A program made the position numbers and the translations under genes. A stretch of 64,000 nt of DNA from NCBI RefSeq assembly GCF_030848805.1, contig NC_092368.1, positions 2,514,441-2,578,440 on the forward strand, given 5' to 3'. Shown here one piece after another: positions 36,396 through 49,101 of this stretch. Position 1 is the stretch's first letter. Each line of letters starts with the position of its first letter. Source of the DNA: Temnothorax longispinosus (Eukaryota; Arthropoda; Insecta; Hymenoptera; Formicidae). The notes under the pieces were generated by a model. That model was not told the origin of the DNA and did no database searches. It worked only from the letters and a program-made list of their open reading frames with translations.

Positions 36396-38600
36396 TGTTC
36401 TGCAACGCCAGCGAGCACCCACGGTAATGCGATTAATTGGTATTGCTAATCGCCGATAATTAATATAAATAGATGAGTGCAATTATTAGCAGAGCGGCGG
36501 ACGGGCGGGCGGGCGCATATCCAGCATATCCAGGTGCAATTCGTTCCGCGCAAGTCCGTCCGTCGGCCTCGTCGTGCTCCTCCGCGCGCGCGAGAGAGAG
36601 TTATGCGATGAAAACGCGGCGCTTGGCGATAATTCCGACGGGGGACTCGGTCGGCCAGTACCCCGACCGGAGGGAGGTAGTAGGTCCGCTAATCGCCGCC
36701 ACTGCCGCAAACCAAATTCGAAAATCCCTCCTCGACGTTTTGCCTGAACTTCCTCAAACATCGGTCATAACCCAAATATTGTTTAATTGTATATCAAAAT
36801 ATTCCAAATTTTGTGTTTACAGTCGTACGGCCCGCGCGTAATTGGGAAAAAAACACCATCCGCCAAACGCAGCGAAAAACAAACGAAAGTCGAGTATTAT
36901 TTTTTTTATTCGATCCAAATTAAATGTAGTTATTATTACGAGCGATTGAGAACGGATCGAGGTGCGCGCGACCAACATCGATTCTTCCCGTGACAGTTGG
37001 CGAATGGTGCTTTCACCGTTTGCTAGTTTCACCGTCGTGTTAATTGTACGTAATTACGCAGGAAAGTATATCAACATCTATTTTTCAATTACGGCCGCTC
37101 CATAATTATAGAGTAGGGTAAAAATTCTAGGTATATAAATACAAACGAGTGTATTGTGCCTACTGCACACACAAACAGCTTGAAATATTTTCATTATTAT
37201 TCTCTTTTCAGTATAATTATATTTAATTGCACATATTAGCGGAGCAAAAGAACATTGAGAATAATAAAAAAAATAATAATAAAGGAAGAGGAGTGACATT
37301 TTATCGCGATCTACACTCGAGACGACAAGCAAAGTAGACGGGGTGGGCGGGGTGAAACGCGTCGCAGACTTCACGCACAATTAATTTCCTCAATAATTCC
37401 TAATCGAAGGCAAAGCTGAACGAGGCATAGGCAACCGAGATGCCGGTGCGGCTGCATTTCCATCTCTCCCCCCCCCCGCTCTTTCTCTCTTTCCTTTCTC
37501 TCTCGCTTCATCGCTGCTTCCCGCATCTTCGCTAATAATTATGTGTACGTTAATTAATTGACTAATTATTATTCCGACTACGTCGACCGGGAATTCCACG
37601 GCGCGGAGAACGATGCTCGTTTCCTTCGCGCGATCGAGGCGGGGAACGAGCGATCATTATTTCCTATAGACCCGCCCGGGCATTTCTTTCTCGTTGTATT
37701 TTGCACGTATACACGTACCCCGTACCTTCTTTTCTAGAATCGCGAACTCACATCGCGTCGATGGTCGTGGTGTATAATGCGATTTTAATCTCCCTCAGCC
37801 TCCGTCTCGGAATTAAACACCGAAGGTATCGAGTATCACGCAAGACTGAGGAATGGGTTATCGCAATTTAACACGTAAGACTCCTTAACTCTCTAATGCG
37901 CATTTAATCTCTCATTAACTAGGATTCTATCTTATTACAGACCCCTAGTTATACACGGAGCGCAGTTTAGAATAATTCAAGTTCCGACGACGATTGGAGT
38001 GTTTGCGACGAAGCGGTAAATGTGACAGCGCGGCTGTCGTTAAAAATAAAACGTAATGTATTGAAAATAGAAATAATAGCGATAAGATATCCCGTGTAAT
38101 AGGAACGAATATAGTTCGCATGTTCTCGTGCAAGGATTGCCAGAGTTGCAAAATTTTCGGCTTGTTTAATTTTTATCAGTTTACTCAGACTCTTTTTAGT
38201 CTCTTGCTAGATGGCATGAACATGCCTTCGGAACAGCACCGATGAATTTAACGACAGGCATAGTTAAACGCCTTGATACTAATACGGGTTTAAGGAGTTA
38301 ACTTCGTCCTGAACGGTGCGCGGCGTGCCGTTAGAGATCGCGGGTGTTCCTCAGGCGACGAAGGCGATACGGCGTTTTGCTCGCATCGACAGGTCGTCGA
38401 ATCGACAGCCACCTCTCTCCATCGTCATCTCTCTCCCCCTCCTCATTGTCATAACCCATAGAGGCGACCGTAAATCGGCGGGAAAGCTGCAAGAACGCTC
38501 GATATATCAATCCACGTCGGCTCCTATTTGCCGGTAATTAATCACGCCCACATCCAACCGGCGTACTTAGCATCCCTGGGCATTAGAGGTAAACTTTCGG
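36396..38600. other. non-coding, mixed composition
   Basis: A 122-codon plus frame starts at 36473. Its later part (about residues 46-122) is not low-complexity but has no recognised domain or splice support. 36900-37300 is AT-rich. No gene is called. Confidence 0.5.
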
Positions 38601-38680
38601 GGGGAGAGGGAGAGAGAGAGATAGAGAAAGAGAGAGGGAGAGAGAGGAAGAGGGTGAGAGAGAGAGAGAGAGAGAGAGAG
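38601..38680 (+). repeat. GA tract
   Basis: Eighty bases of GAGA units, the last 25 nearly uninterrupted. Confidence 0.95.
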
Positions 38681-39140
38681 AACGAGCAGTGTTATGATGT
38701 ATCGTTTTCGTATCTCTCGGGTTATTGTTCCCTTTCCCTCCGCAAGAAAATGTGCCCCGTGAATAACCCCGCAAATCGCCCCCCTCTGCTTTATGTCCGA
38801 CAGCATTTCGTTCGCGAAGGAAGTATACGTCGTTAACAAAAATTTATTAACGTGAAATCCGCGAGACGATCGGAACGACGGCGTTATCGCTCGTATTTCG
38901 CTCGCTGGAATTCCGCGCTCGAGCGATATTCAAATAGCGTTTTGCGATTTCCTCGCGCGCTCTTCCTGCGCGCAACGCCTCTCTTTCTCTCTTTCTTCTC
39001 GCCCGGTTTCTTTCGCCTCCTCCCTGTTCTCGTCCCTTCTTCTCCCCCCTCTGCCATTCCCCGTTTATACCTAGAAGAAAAGACGGTAATTGGCTGAGAA
39101 ACCGCGGTAGCTGAAGTCTCGCGTTAACCGGGGAAGCGCA

Positions 39141-39170
39141 CCTCTCTCTCTCTCTCTTTTTCTCTTTCTT
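39141..39170 (+). repeat. CT tract
   Basis: CT dinucleotides grading into CTTT units. Confidence 0.9.
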
Positions 39171-40054
39171 CATTTTCGTTACGTTACGCGCGTTATGTAT
39201 TCGCGTGTTCGGTGGATGTACTACTGTTGCTATGATAGCTATTATTAGATGGTTTTATTGCGTGCACCGAGCGTAATAGGATTGCCGCCGAGCGGCTTGG
39301 AATCCGTTGTCGACGTTACGTCGACACGACCGACCGTTCTATTTCTATTACGTTACCGGTAAAGGGCTAATATTTTCGTACGCGATGTGCATCACGCGAT
39401 TATTATTATCGCTGAGTAAATCACTCGGGATATAACAAAAGTCTAGTCCCCGTTCCATTCCGCATTAACTCTCAATGGCCTAATATAACTTTAAGGTAAT
39501 ATATAGCGCGTAATGGCTTTCCTCGTATATTTCCGAAAATTGCCAGAATTATAGGACATTGTTCTGCGTTTCTAAAAGCGTCGCAATCATAGAAAAACAG
39601 CAGAAAAGCGTATTATGCGTTTGTATTATTGAGTTTCAAACCTAATTGTTGAGATGTGCTAAATTCGCGTCAAATTTAGAAAATGTCTATCTGAAATAAA
39701 GCTTATACTATTTTTTCAAGAGTAGAGTAGTTACTTTCAGAGAGAGAGAGATTACTTCAGTCTCACCGTTTTCAAATTTCCCCTCTCGTATCGTCGGTGT
39801 TTCTGGCAAGCGCCTCGCAATACTCGCGGCATCTCCGGTACGCGCGACAGCGTACAGATTCTCCCCTAAAAGTCACTCCGTTCTCATTTCACGGGCGCGC
39901 GTCACCTCGCGAAGTCCTCCCTTCAACCACTCCCGGCTTTCTTTTTCTCCCCGTGGCATTCAACAGTTTGTCCCGACGACGAACCATCCGCAAATTTCTC
40001 CATTCACTTCGCCGAAAAAACGAGCGCGCCTCGTCGCGCCGGAGGTGTCGGCGG

Positions 40055-40055
40055 A

Positions 40056-40089
<34 letters not shown>
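40055..40089 (+). repeat. GA tract
   Basis: GA repeat with one AAA interruption. Confidence 0.95.
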
Positions 40090-40367
40090 CCACAAGAATC
40101 CTAAGGGGTGGAGGCAAGGAAGTGAGAAAATGGAGGTCGCGCGGCGCTTGAAATAATGCGAAGGCTCGTTGCCTCCTCGATAACCCTTCCTCTCATCAGT
40201 TCTCGTTATCCTCGTCTTTTTGTCTTGCGCTCCGCACCGCGGTCAATGAAAGAGCCACCTCTGTGTCGAGCACTTTTCGCGTGCAAGCCTCGCCGAATGG
40301 AGACGGGAACGGAAGTTAATGCCAACATGTTAAAAACCTACCGCGACATAATCTATTCTCGCGAACT

Positions 40368-40412
<45 letters not shown>
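40368..40412 (+). repeat. GA tract
   Basis: About 45 bases, mostly uninterrupted GA. Confidence 0.95.
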
Positions 40413-40417
<5 letters not shown>

Positions 40418-40859
40418 GCGACGCACCTACATTTTGAACAATACACCTTAAATAAGTTTCTCTTCGTGTTCTATTATTAATATTTAGCAAATTTCCGTTA
40501 TTTTATTATTTACACCGTTATTTCTTAATATATAATTCAAAAGAAACTCATCCTATTAAATGTAATAAACGTTGCATCGAGAAAACGAATTGAAGCGAAT
40601 TAAAGATTGATACAATTTACGCCGCACAGACAATTCAATTTGCTTTTGTATAAATTAGAAAGCAACTTCTATTCCCGAGTCCTGGCTATAATAGAGATTA
40701 CTGCGTTGATTCGCCGTTGATAATGTTTGTAACGTTCGACAAAAATAAATGCACGGAGAAATTAATGAGGCAACTTCATGCGTGGCCACGATAATTGCGA
40801 GATGCAATACGAAGTGCCATAATGAAATGTAACTTGAATGTTGCAGCATCATCTCAAGG

Positions 40860-41420
40860 TTTTTTTAATTGCTGATGCGTGAGATAACGGCGCGCAAGTT
40901 AATTGCTAATTCGCGCTTATGGCTAATAAATTCGTAGGCACGCGTGTGTAATAGATGAGATCCCTAATGCATATATTGTCAATATCTCTCCTTAAATTTC
41001 GATTTGTGATTTGTGACGGCATAAATCGCGGCTGCCGGAGCGTGCAATACAAATCTCGGGAAAGGCTGTGCCCGGACGCGTGTGTATACAGACAAGTTTC
41101 ATTTTACATGCACTTAACCGGCGGAATCGCGATTGCTAATTTTTATGTAAATTACAATCGGCGAGAAGGGAAGTACGCGAAATGGAGTCTTGGAACGAAC
41201 CGGAAAATCTTTCGGCTTATAATGGCGCGCCGATAATTTTTATAATCTAATTACAGCGAGCGGTCGCACGGTTGCAATCGGAATTTGTGACTGGCGATTA
41301 CGCGACCGTAATTAGTGATCCAATCAATTAAAAATATCATCGATTAATTTCGCAGTATGTATAAACCCTGATGCCGCAATTTGCATTTGATCTAGCCGCA
41401 ACTTAAATATATGACGCGCA
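40860..41420. promoter_or_regulatory. candidate developmental enhancer (TAAT, octamer sites)
   Basis: CpG-rich sequence is interleaved with many homeodomain-type cores: TTAATTGCTAAT at 40899-40910, a GATTGCTAAT near 41131, TAATTA-type cores at about 41247 and 41311, and several TTTAT/ATAAA caudal-like words. A perfect POU octamer ATTTGCAT lies at 41379-41386. No open exon crosses it. The pattern resembles insect developmental enhancers, but it is compositional and no target gene is visible. Confidence 0.3.
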
Positions 41421-43567
41421 ATTAGTTGGGCCGCGCGAGTCGCAAACGCATGATTGTAATTTCTGATTGGGAAGGATGGGTTAACTGTAAATCCGGGGTC
41501 GTAGGTCAAAGCGTGGCAGTAAAGCCCGGACATTCTTCATTAACTTTTGCAGCCGTAACGTTGCTCGCCGCGATTTTCGTCCTCAAGAACGTGCCGAACA
41601 ACGGCATTGTCAATTCTCGGCGAGAGAATCGGTTTTTTATAACACCATTAAATCCCTATAAACAAAAAGAACGATGATGCAATTAACAGCAAATCGTAAA
41701 GACTAAGTTCTTATGTAAATGTCCCAGTTTTCTCGGATTCAACTCGTATATCATTAACGTTTCTTTTTTTTTTGCTACGCAGCAAAGTGTGCACGGGGCA
41801 TCTCTCCTCTTTTTCTCCCGCCGTGAGCAATAACGCCGGTGTAAGGGAACTTTTATATCGACGGCGTGTCGATATCGCGCACGCCACTCTCTGTTTCAAA
41901 CAATCGAGACAGAAACTAATCGCGGCCGATTCGAGGAATTCGAAACATTTTTATCCGACGACGCGACTGCAGTCAACGAGTCGGCGGCGGCGGCGGCGAG
42001 CAGGAAAGGACACCAGCAGTGTCCGAAGCGAGAAGGGGATTCGGGGGAGGGATGGACAGGACTACGGGGACCAAAGGGCGATCCGTGGCAGGAGGGGGAG
42101 GGGTGGGAGGGAGTGAGGGAGACGCTTTCGCGATTTTGAAAAAAAAAATCCATTTCATGATAGAGCCGCCACGGAATAGATACGGGACGCGACGTAGGGC
42201 GGCTGTATAGGGTATCCACGATTGACGATACGAATCTGCCTATCTGCAGGTATACGCGAGCGTGGATTCCGCGACCGGCTATCGTGTGTGTGTGTGTACG
42301 CGGCGACGATGTGTGCGCCGTGTGTGCCTGTGCATACGTACACGGGCACGGGCACACGCGAAAACGCACGTCCGTGCAGCGCGGGGCTGCACGTGCGTGA
42401 AGTTACACACGTGGGTGGGTATCTCCGATATTTATGGGCAATATTTCCGATTCAGCTGCTGCTATCGAAGCCCTTACCAGTTCAACATGTCCGCAATAAA
42501 AAACTGGATAAAATTATATCCACATCTCGCCACGGTTTCGACTCGCTGAAACTCGTCAAAAGTTATGGAGCGGGCATACGAGGAATTCTATTCTACTTTT
42601 TATCCCTCCGTGCGCTCTCTCTCTCTCTCTTTTTTTGTTTCCTCCCTCTTTTTGCCGATGCCCCTTTTTTTGTTATCCCTCTGTCGAAACGCCCGATGGC
42701 AGACCGGGGATCGATCCACCTCGAGCGCATAAAAGCGCAATTTTTATACACATCGAAGGCTTAAGCCGATTCTTGTTCACGATTTCGGAAGATTCCGTCT
42801 TTGATTTGATCTTTTATGGACGAAATTATTTTGCCGTTTCAAGAGAGCGTTCTCCATGCATTTTAATATCTAAGTACATGTTATAGAAGTAAAGACTTTC
42901 ATCTTGTACATTTTATAATGTTAGAAATTCAAAATTAATATACAGAATAAATATAAGGATTACTAGAGTATGTTATCTTAACCATGTCAATTCTTCGTCA
43001 CATTCGGCTTTAACAAGGATTAAATAACAACATTTCATGTAGTCTTTAATAAAACATGCAATTAATATTATTGAACACACTGTGTGAATAAAAGATTAAT
43101 TTCTAATTAAATGAATCACCTAAGACAAACTGTTGTGATGTGACTACATCCTAATCTTATTCCATCCAGGATTAAGTAATTCTGATTTTAATATAAAGTA
43201 AGCAAGATTACGACTCAATGCGTCGAGAGTAAACAGATAATTCTTTCCGTCCCGTCACTCGTCTCTCGTCCTTCCGCGCCGAGAGTTTGTCGTCGCGCTT
43301 CGTTTCGCGAGGCTGCCGCGCGTTGTAAGGCGCGACTCGAAGCCAGTACTATAAAATGGAATTGAAATAAATGTATGAACCGCGGGTTCGAAGCCGCGGA
43401 AGCGTAACGATCGCGTACACAAGGTGGCGGCAGCGGGGTACCACTGACTCTCAGACGTAAAAATTCCAATTTGTTCCCGGAGCACCGCACGCCGTTAAAG
43501 CCGCGACGAGCCGGAGAAACGCGTAATATATTATGAAACTTCAGGAAGGGGGGGGCGTAGAAGGATG
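41421..43567. other. non-coding, mixed composition
   Basis: Contains a GGC run near 41983-41998, a G-rich stretch at 42040-42120, GT units at 42282-42300 and a CT/T tract at 42614-42638. 42860-43200 is AT-rich. A T-arm-like word at 43383 was considered and rejected as a tRNA. No gene is recognised. Confidence 0.6.
42614..42638 (+). repeat. CT tract followed by T run
   Basis: Eight CT units then seven T. Confidence 0.9.
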
Positions 43568-43750
43568 GGGGTTCCAAATGCCATGGCATTCGAAAGTTTT
43601 TCTCTTCACGGCGGAAAATTCTTAACTTATGGATTTCGGTCTCATCCCGACCCCTCCCCGTCCGGCCGAAGAAATCGCGAATTGAAATTAAGAGAAAAAA
43701 CGCAAATTCATGTTGCGCACTCTCATGCCGACGGCATCAAGTTTCTTCCT
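43568..43750 (+). repeat. diverged local duplication, copy A
   Basis: Shares with copy B (44009-44205) an ordered series of words: AAAGTTTTTCT, CGGAAAA, TTC-TAA-TTA-GG, TTCGG-CTC-TCC-TCCG, and later CGCAC-TCAT. The match is strongest in the first 65 bases and decays afterwards. It is spaced about 440 bases from copy B. It could be an old tandem duplication or two copies of an unrecognised dispersed repeat. Confidence 0.4.
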
Positions 43751-44008
43751 TCGAGAAATATAATAAAATATTTTGTAAGGATCGCATCCAACTTCGGAAG
43801 AATATAACGTAGACCTTACGCGATGGTTTATTTATGTTAAACGAGTGGATTATGTTAAACAGATATTTCCCCATTCTACAAGAAAGAAAATTACGGATTC
43901 CAGAATTGCGAAACTCCTTTGCAGATTGAAATTACGAAAGAAAATAAATGTTCACATTGTAGCCCGACCCTAAATCTTCCCCCTGGATCAGATATTCAAG
44001 ATATCTCG

Positions 44009-44205
44009 ATGGTTTCGGAACATTATGGTGTATTCTAAAGTTTTTCTTTCTGCAACGGAAAAATTCATAATTTACGGTCTCGCAAATTTTCGGCTCTCCC
44101 ATCCGACGGAAAACTTCGCGGATCGGAACCAAAGGAGAGCAAAAACGATAAGTATAACCATATATCCGTTTGCTCTATCGCACTTTCATCGGCGAATTTT
44201 TTTCC
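44009..44205 (+). repeat. diverged local duplication, copy B
   Basis: Partner of 43568-43750 in the same orientation. The core of the match is 44009-44075, from GGTTTCGGAACATTATGG through the run of five T to TTACGG. Confidence 0.4.
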
Positions 44206-44568
44206 ACCGCGAACTCATATGAGAAATGCAGGAAGAGGAAGAGAGGGAGAAACAGAGGAAGAGAGGGCGGTTTTCCTTCCATTCCACGTCTCTTTATATT
44301 TTTCCCCTCTTATGTTTACGAGACAGAATCGAGCGTAGGGCGCATGTAGGCGTGCACGAAACGAAACGGAAGAGATACGTAACGACGACAACGAGGGTTG
44401 CGCGACGAGACGGGGGTCGGGGCGCAACGCAGCGGGACGAGGGTAGTAAGAGGGGGGGGGGCTGAAAAACTTTTTAAATTCGAGACAAAATGCTAAAAGT
44501 TCCCCGAGGCCATGCATACGAAGCGACGGCCGTCGGGATGGAATGGGGGGGCTGCAAGGGGAACGGGG

Positions 44569-44598
44569 GAGAGAGAAAGAGAGAGAGAGAGAGAGAGG
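44569..44598 (+). repeat. GA tract
   Basis: GA repeat following GGGGGA. Confidence 0.9.
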
Positions 44599-45750
44599 CT
44601 GGCGGAGCGGGTAGTAGCAGGGAGCGACCATTAACATAAAACAGAATGTGGGAAAAGCAAATATTGTGATAAAAAATAATAATAATAGAAGGAGCGAGCG
44701 AGGGGACGTGGAGGGAGAGGCGCGCCCAACCCCCGGGGACGAAGCAGAACGATGGATACTTCGCCTCCGTCGTTTTCTCCCTCCTGCCCCCCTTGTACCT
44801 CTCGCTTCACTCTTTCCCTCGACCCTCCTCGTCAAGTCCCCCTCCCCCCTCCCCACGATCGCTCCTGTCTCTCTATCTCTCTTTTTCCCATTCTCGTATA
44901 AATACAAGTATACGGCCGGAGTTTTCCCCGGGCATTTATGAAACTCATTCGCCTAGAACTAACTCTAATAATCGTTGAAACTAATACACCCTCTCGAGTA
45001 CGTGTGCCACCCGCGCACATTTGCATCAGCAGGAACCGTCCTCCTCTTCGGCAGGAATGACCCGAAAAAAAGAGAAGAAATGGTGTGGGCCTCACGAGGA
45101 CATTTTTTTCGAGTCGTTTCGGGGACATCTAAGGCGCGATATGTCACATTTACGATTGAGAGATATTACAATCGGCAATTTTTTTCTTTTTCTTCTTATT
45201 TCAGTACGATAATAACTTCTTATTTTTTCTTAGAAACAAATTCTAAGTTCTAGTTAAAAGGTTTACTTTATCCTTCAACAAGATAATGTGAATAATTTGC
45301 GTCAAAATAATTTGCGTCTAAATATTTTACATAAAAATCCTTCTAGAGAATATTGTTCACAGTACTGTAATATAATTCCGCGTATCTATGTGTGAACTAA
45401 ATAATCGGGATGAAAAATGCGCGCGCGGTAAAACAACGCTGCTAAAATGTCCCCGCGCGCGATACCCCGGTCCATCCTTGTTTCTCGCAGGTTTTACGGC
45501 GGACGAGTCCGCCTGCAGGATTCGTTCCTTTTTTTGACCGAGATGAAATCAAAGAACGCAGGGGGAGGTCCGGTTAATGGGGCGAAGGTGGGACGACCCG
45601 GGCGGAAGGGGGACCGGGGAGAGGAGAGGAAGACGGGACCGGCACGGCGACGTAAACCGTAACGATAACGATTATGGACGCAGTTACCGCGGGGCGTCCT
45701 TTCTTAACGATTACGTGCTCGAAAATTATTACGCGTAATAACATTCCGTC

Positions 45751-45784
45751 GTTATTACTATTATTGTTATTATTATTATTATTA
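45751..45784 (+). repeat. (TTA)n trinucleotide microsatellite
   Basis: About eleven TTA units with ACT and GTT interruptions. Confidence 0.9.
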
Positions 45785-46921
45785 GTATACGCCGAGAAGA
45801 GGAGACTCTCACCGAGACGGAGAGAGAGGGAGGAGGGGAGGTCAGACGGGGGGAAACGCATGCAGACCGGACGTGTCTTACGACACGGATTACACAGTTC
45901 TCGTCAGTAAAAACAAGATAAAGTAAGATAAATTAAAGTAAGATAAAGAGTGAAGTAAAAGCATAATTTTCTTGTTTCTTCCCAGAGAAATTCCATATTA
46001 CGAGATATATGAGCAAAATAATATTAGGATGCGATCAATGGACACTGATTACAGATAAAGCTTTATACACATTTGGCACAAATTATGAATGAACGTTATC
46101 TATAGCTCAAAGCGTTTCTTCTGTCTTTCGTACGTGTTGAGTTTTTTACATTAAACGAGCGAAATGTGATTGTTTCTCCGAATAATATGTACGCTAATAG
46201 TTTTTACACTCGGGCATTCGAGACTAAATTACGGCGCGGAAAGTATGAGAGTCTCGATAAAATTCATCGTAAAAAAGGCAGCTTTGATACGAGCTCGCCT
46301 AATTGCTCGTATTTTTCTATATTTGATATATTACGCCCGAGTTTATCGGCCGCTCGTCGCGAGAGTGACGATCGTAATCGTTTAACATGTCCGCGATTCG
46401 TCGTGGATAACGTGACGAGATAACGGTGTCGCGACTGGTTAACGAATCGACATCGGGAAAACGTATTCCCGCGGAAAAAAAATCGCCCCTCATAAAAGTC
46501 ATCGAGCTGGCGCGAATTACGCGCCGCCCGACTGTTATTTTTTCGATGTCAATTGATTCAAAATTCGGCCTCGATATATCGGCCGTAAATTTATTAGCCG
46601 TACGAACCACTAAATTTCACGCGAATTCATGATTGCCCATCGGAAATTCGATTTCTCGAGCGATCATGCGAAACGCGAAAGCGTATTAACAAATGACGTC
46701 GCGCGTTTGCGAAATAATCGCGCGTCGCTTCTTATAACCGTCCCCGCGCTGAAATAAATCGCGGATTCGTGAAAGCAAACGTTTGAAAGCAAAGTCGAAT
46801 TGACATTTCCAACCGCGCGCCGTCTTACGGAAATTGATTGGCTCACTTGGCGGATTTTTCCTTCGCCGAGTATGAAAATTCATTGGCAGCGTAACTCCCA
46901 AGTCCGTGAACGCGAAGAGTC

Positions 46922-47131
46922 CTATCCCCGCGGCAAAATATCAATTAGCAGATTTAAAATCGCGGAGGCGGAAGCAGACGTCTGCCAATCCAGAGGAGGC
47001 TCGTGCGCGGACTTTTTCCGCGCACTTGGACTTTTTCCTATGAACTTTTTCCTACGGGGCGTTGAGTCTCTTTTCGATGGCCGTGGGCTAAACGATTCGA
47101 CATATTTGCTTTCCATAGGATGTTTGCCCGT
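46922..47131 (-). CDS. candidate exon encoding a small Ser/Lys/Arg-rich protein
   Basis: On the minus strand a strong acceptor (CTCTCTTTTTTTTCTGCTAG, AG at 47133-47132) opens a frame with ATG at 47116. It runs 64 codons to a stop at 46922-46924. The product is Ser/Pro/Lys/Arg-rich with phospho-site-like motifs (SPRPSKRDSTPRRKK, KSPSARKKS). A hydrophobic stretch (AILNLLIDIL) lies near the C terminus. If joined to the non-coding exon at 49466-49625, a TGA lies in frame upstream, so this ATG would initiate. No family is recognised, no poly(A) signal follows closely, and an antisense frame of similar length exists. It could be chance. Confidence 0.18.
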   Translation of the reverse strand, partial: TGKHPMESKYVESFSPRPSKRDSTPRRKKFIGKSPSARKKSAHEPPLDWQTSASASAILNLLIDILPRG

Positions 47132-48310
47132 CTAGCAGAAAAAAAAGAGAGACGGCAGGATTCGGTTCGACTTGCGTCGAATGTTCATTAACTCGTGACG
47201 TAGCCATGAGCTACGCTGCTCGGCTACATTTTTATCGGATATGTTGTAGACGTCTTTCTCTTGCTCTCTTTCTCTCTTTCTCTGCCTGTCGCACTTTAAT
47301 TTTCATCATGTAGCCGAACGGAATTTATGTCGAAACGTCAGCGGTGAGCTTATTCGCTTTTCGTTCTTAGACAGAGTCGATGGACGATAGAAGATGAGAG
47401 AGAGAAGGAAGGGGAGAATAATATCGAAAGGCGATAGTGGGTCAGAAAGAAAAAACCGAAACACTCGATCGACGAGCGGCGGCTTTCTAATTGAGATCTA
47501 TCGGAAGGGGGCAACCGAAGCGTCAGTTATCGTTACAAAAGAATTTCTAGCCACGACGCCTTCTTAAGTGACTAGAAGGCAAAAGTTAAAAAAAAAGCCC
47601 CCCCAAAAGAGTAAAAGTTTACTCCAAACACCGATACGTATATCTGAGTCACAAAATATTTATAGATATAAGATTAAATGATATGTAATAAAACGTGTCA
47701 TGTTTTTCGCAATCTTCTTTCTAAAAACATATAACCAATGAAATAAAAAATACAATGTCCTTTAGAAAATAGCATATGGAAGAAAATTTTATATAAAGAT
47801 GTCCAATAACTACCGCGCGATATTTAAATAGCAAATTCTAGAAAATAGAGCCAAAAATATACTAATATAAAAATGTCGAAGTTAAAGAAATATCTGCATT
47901 ATAAGTTGACTAATGTATAGAGTTCGTGTTTATCAAACCTAAAACTGTGCTTATATGCAATCTATTATTTGTTACTGATTTATTTAGTTTAGATAGTTTC
48001 ACTGAAAATCAATTAAAAACTATCTACTCTGCGATTTTATAATATCAAATCATTATCAATAAATTTGGATATGTAAGCTGCAAGATATTAAATAAAATTG
48101 ACATGATATGGAAAAAAAATTAATGCAATTAATAATCATCAATATGACTCTTTTAAATAAATTAATTGAGATACGTTATATGAAATATTTTTTGCTCCTG
48201 TATGTAGAAACATTTGTCATATGCATATTAAAAAATATCTCTGTGCGTGTACGTGTGAGGTAAATATTTATACAATACTTAATCCTGGAAAGATATGAGA
48301 AGACCAAACC

Positions 48311-48350
48311 TTGTATTAAATTGTGTTAAATTGTGTTAAATTGTATTAAA
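48311..48350 (+). repeat. 10-bp tandem repeat, four units
   Basis: Four exact-length units of TTGTRTTAAA with only an A/G difference at position 5 (A, G, G, A). Confidence 0.9.
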
Positions 48351-49101
48351 AAGATGTAATTTTTCCCTCTACCATGTTTTGTAGAAACAATTTATTTTTA
48401 TTTCACATAAAGGTACAAAATATGTATATCTTCTTCTCCAATTTTTTTTTTCGTCCATCAGATAAGAACATCATAAAGAATCTTAAATAAAAGCTTTATT
48501 AAATTTTAAAAATGTCCGTATTTTATTCTGTATAGCTTTATTTTGCTTTTTCCTCCTCCTATTCATTTATCACACAATTTATCTCAACAATAAACTCAAA
48601 GCTTTAATAATTTATAATGTATTTAATATTAAAATTGTATAAATAATAATACTAAAATAAGATATCTTTGTTGATGTTCTTAATTACATTTTCTAAAAAA
48701 TTTACCTGTATATGAATGCTTGAAAAAGTTATAAGAAATTATATTTTTACTAAAGTTATATATAGAGGCAATTTTTTAGCGTAAAACAGTCTATTATCGT
48801 TTATTACTTCTTATCAAGCTTATTTAATCATTTTTGTAAAATATTTTGTATCATTCTTTATATTCTTATATTTACTGTATAAATTTCTTGATAATTGATC
48901 TTATAATTATAAATATTCCGAGGTTATAATAAAATACCAAAATGTACTCAGCATTAATTCTAATTTCTTTCTGCCTTTTCATTTTAAATTAATAAATCTA
49001 CAAGGTCTATACAAAAAGTCTTATATTCTTAATTACATACATATATACATATATCTAATATATCTACATCCTTATGCATATGTATCTTGTTATACATATA
49101 T

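Larger units (their letters stand above)
38681..40850. other. non-coding with GA/CT tracts
   Basis: CT tract at 39141-39170 and GA tracts at 40055-40089 and 40368-40412. 39400-39720 and 40430-40650 are AT-rich. No gene is recognised. Confidence 0.6.
44206..46920. other. non-coding; GA, C/T and TTA tracts
   Basis: The 230-codon minus frame at 44215-44907 is Ser/Pro/Leu-rich, derived from GA/CT tracts, and has no motif. A pyrimidine tract plus GCAG at about 45489 looks like a plus acceptor, but the Gly/Arg/Lys-rich frame after it is not recognised. TTA repeat at 45751. 46150-46900 is CpG-rich with open frames on both strands and no recognised domain. Confidence 0.5.

Noticed and set aside
43376..43410. 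GGGTTCGAAGCC, a T-arm/B-box-like word suggesting a tRNA
   Set aside because: No A box, acceptor stem or anticodon arm lies at the right distance on either strand. The palindrome is explained by local CCGCGG/GGTTCGAA sequence.
44215..44907. 230-codon minus-strand open frame
   Set aside because: It is Ser/Pro/Leu/Arg-rich, produced by GA, CT and CCG/CGC tracts, with no domain, and it runs through a GA microsatellite.
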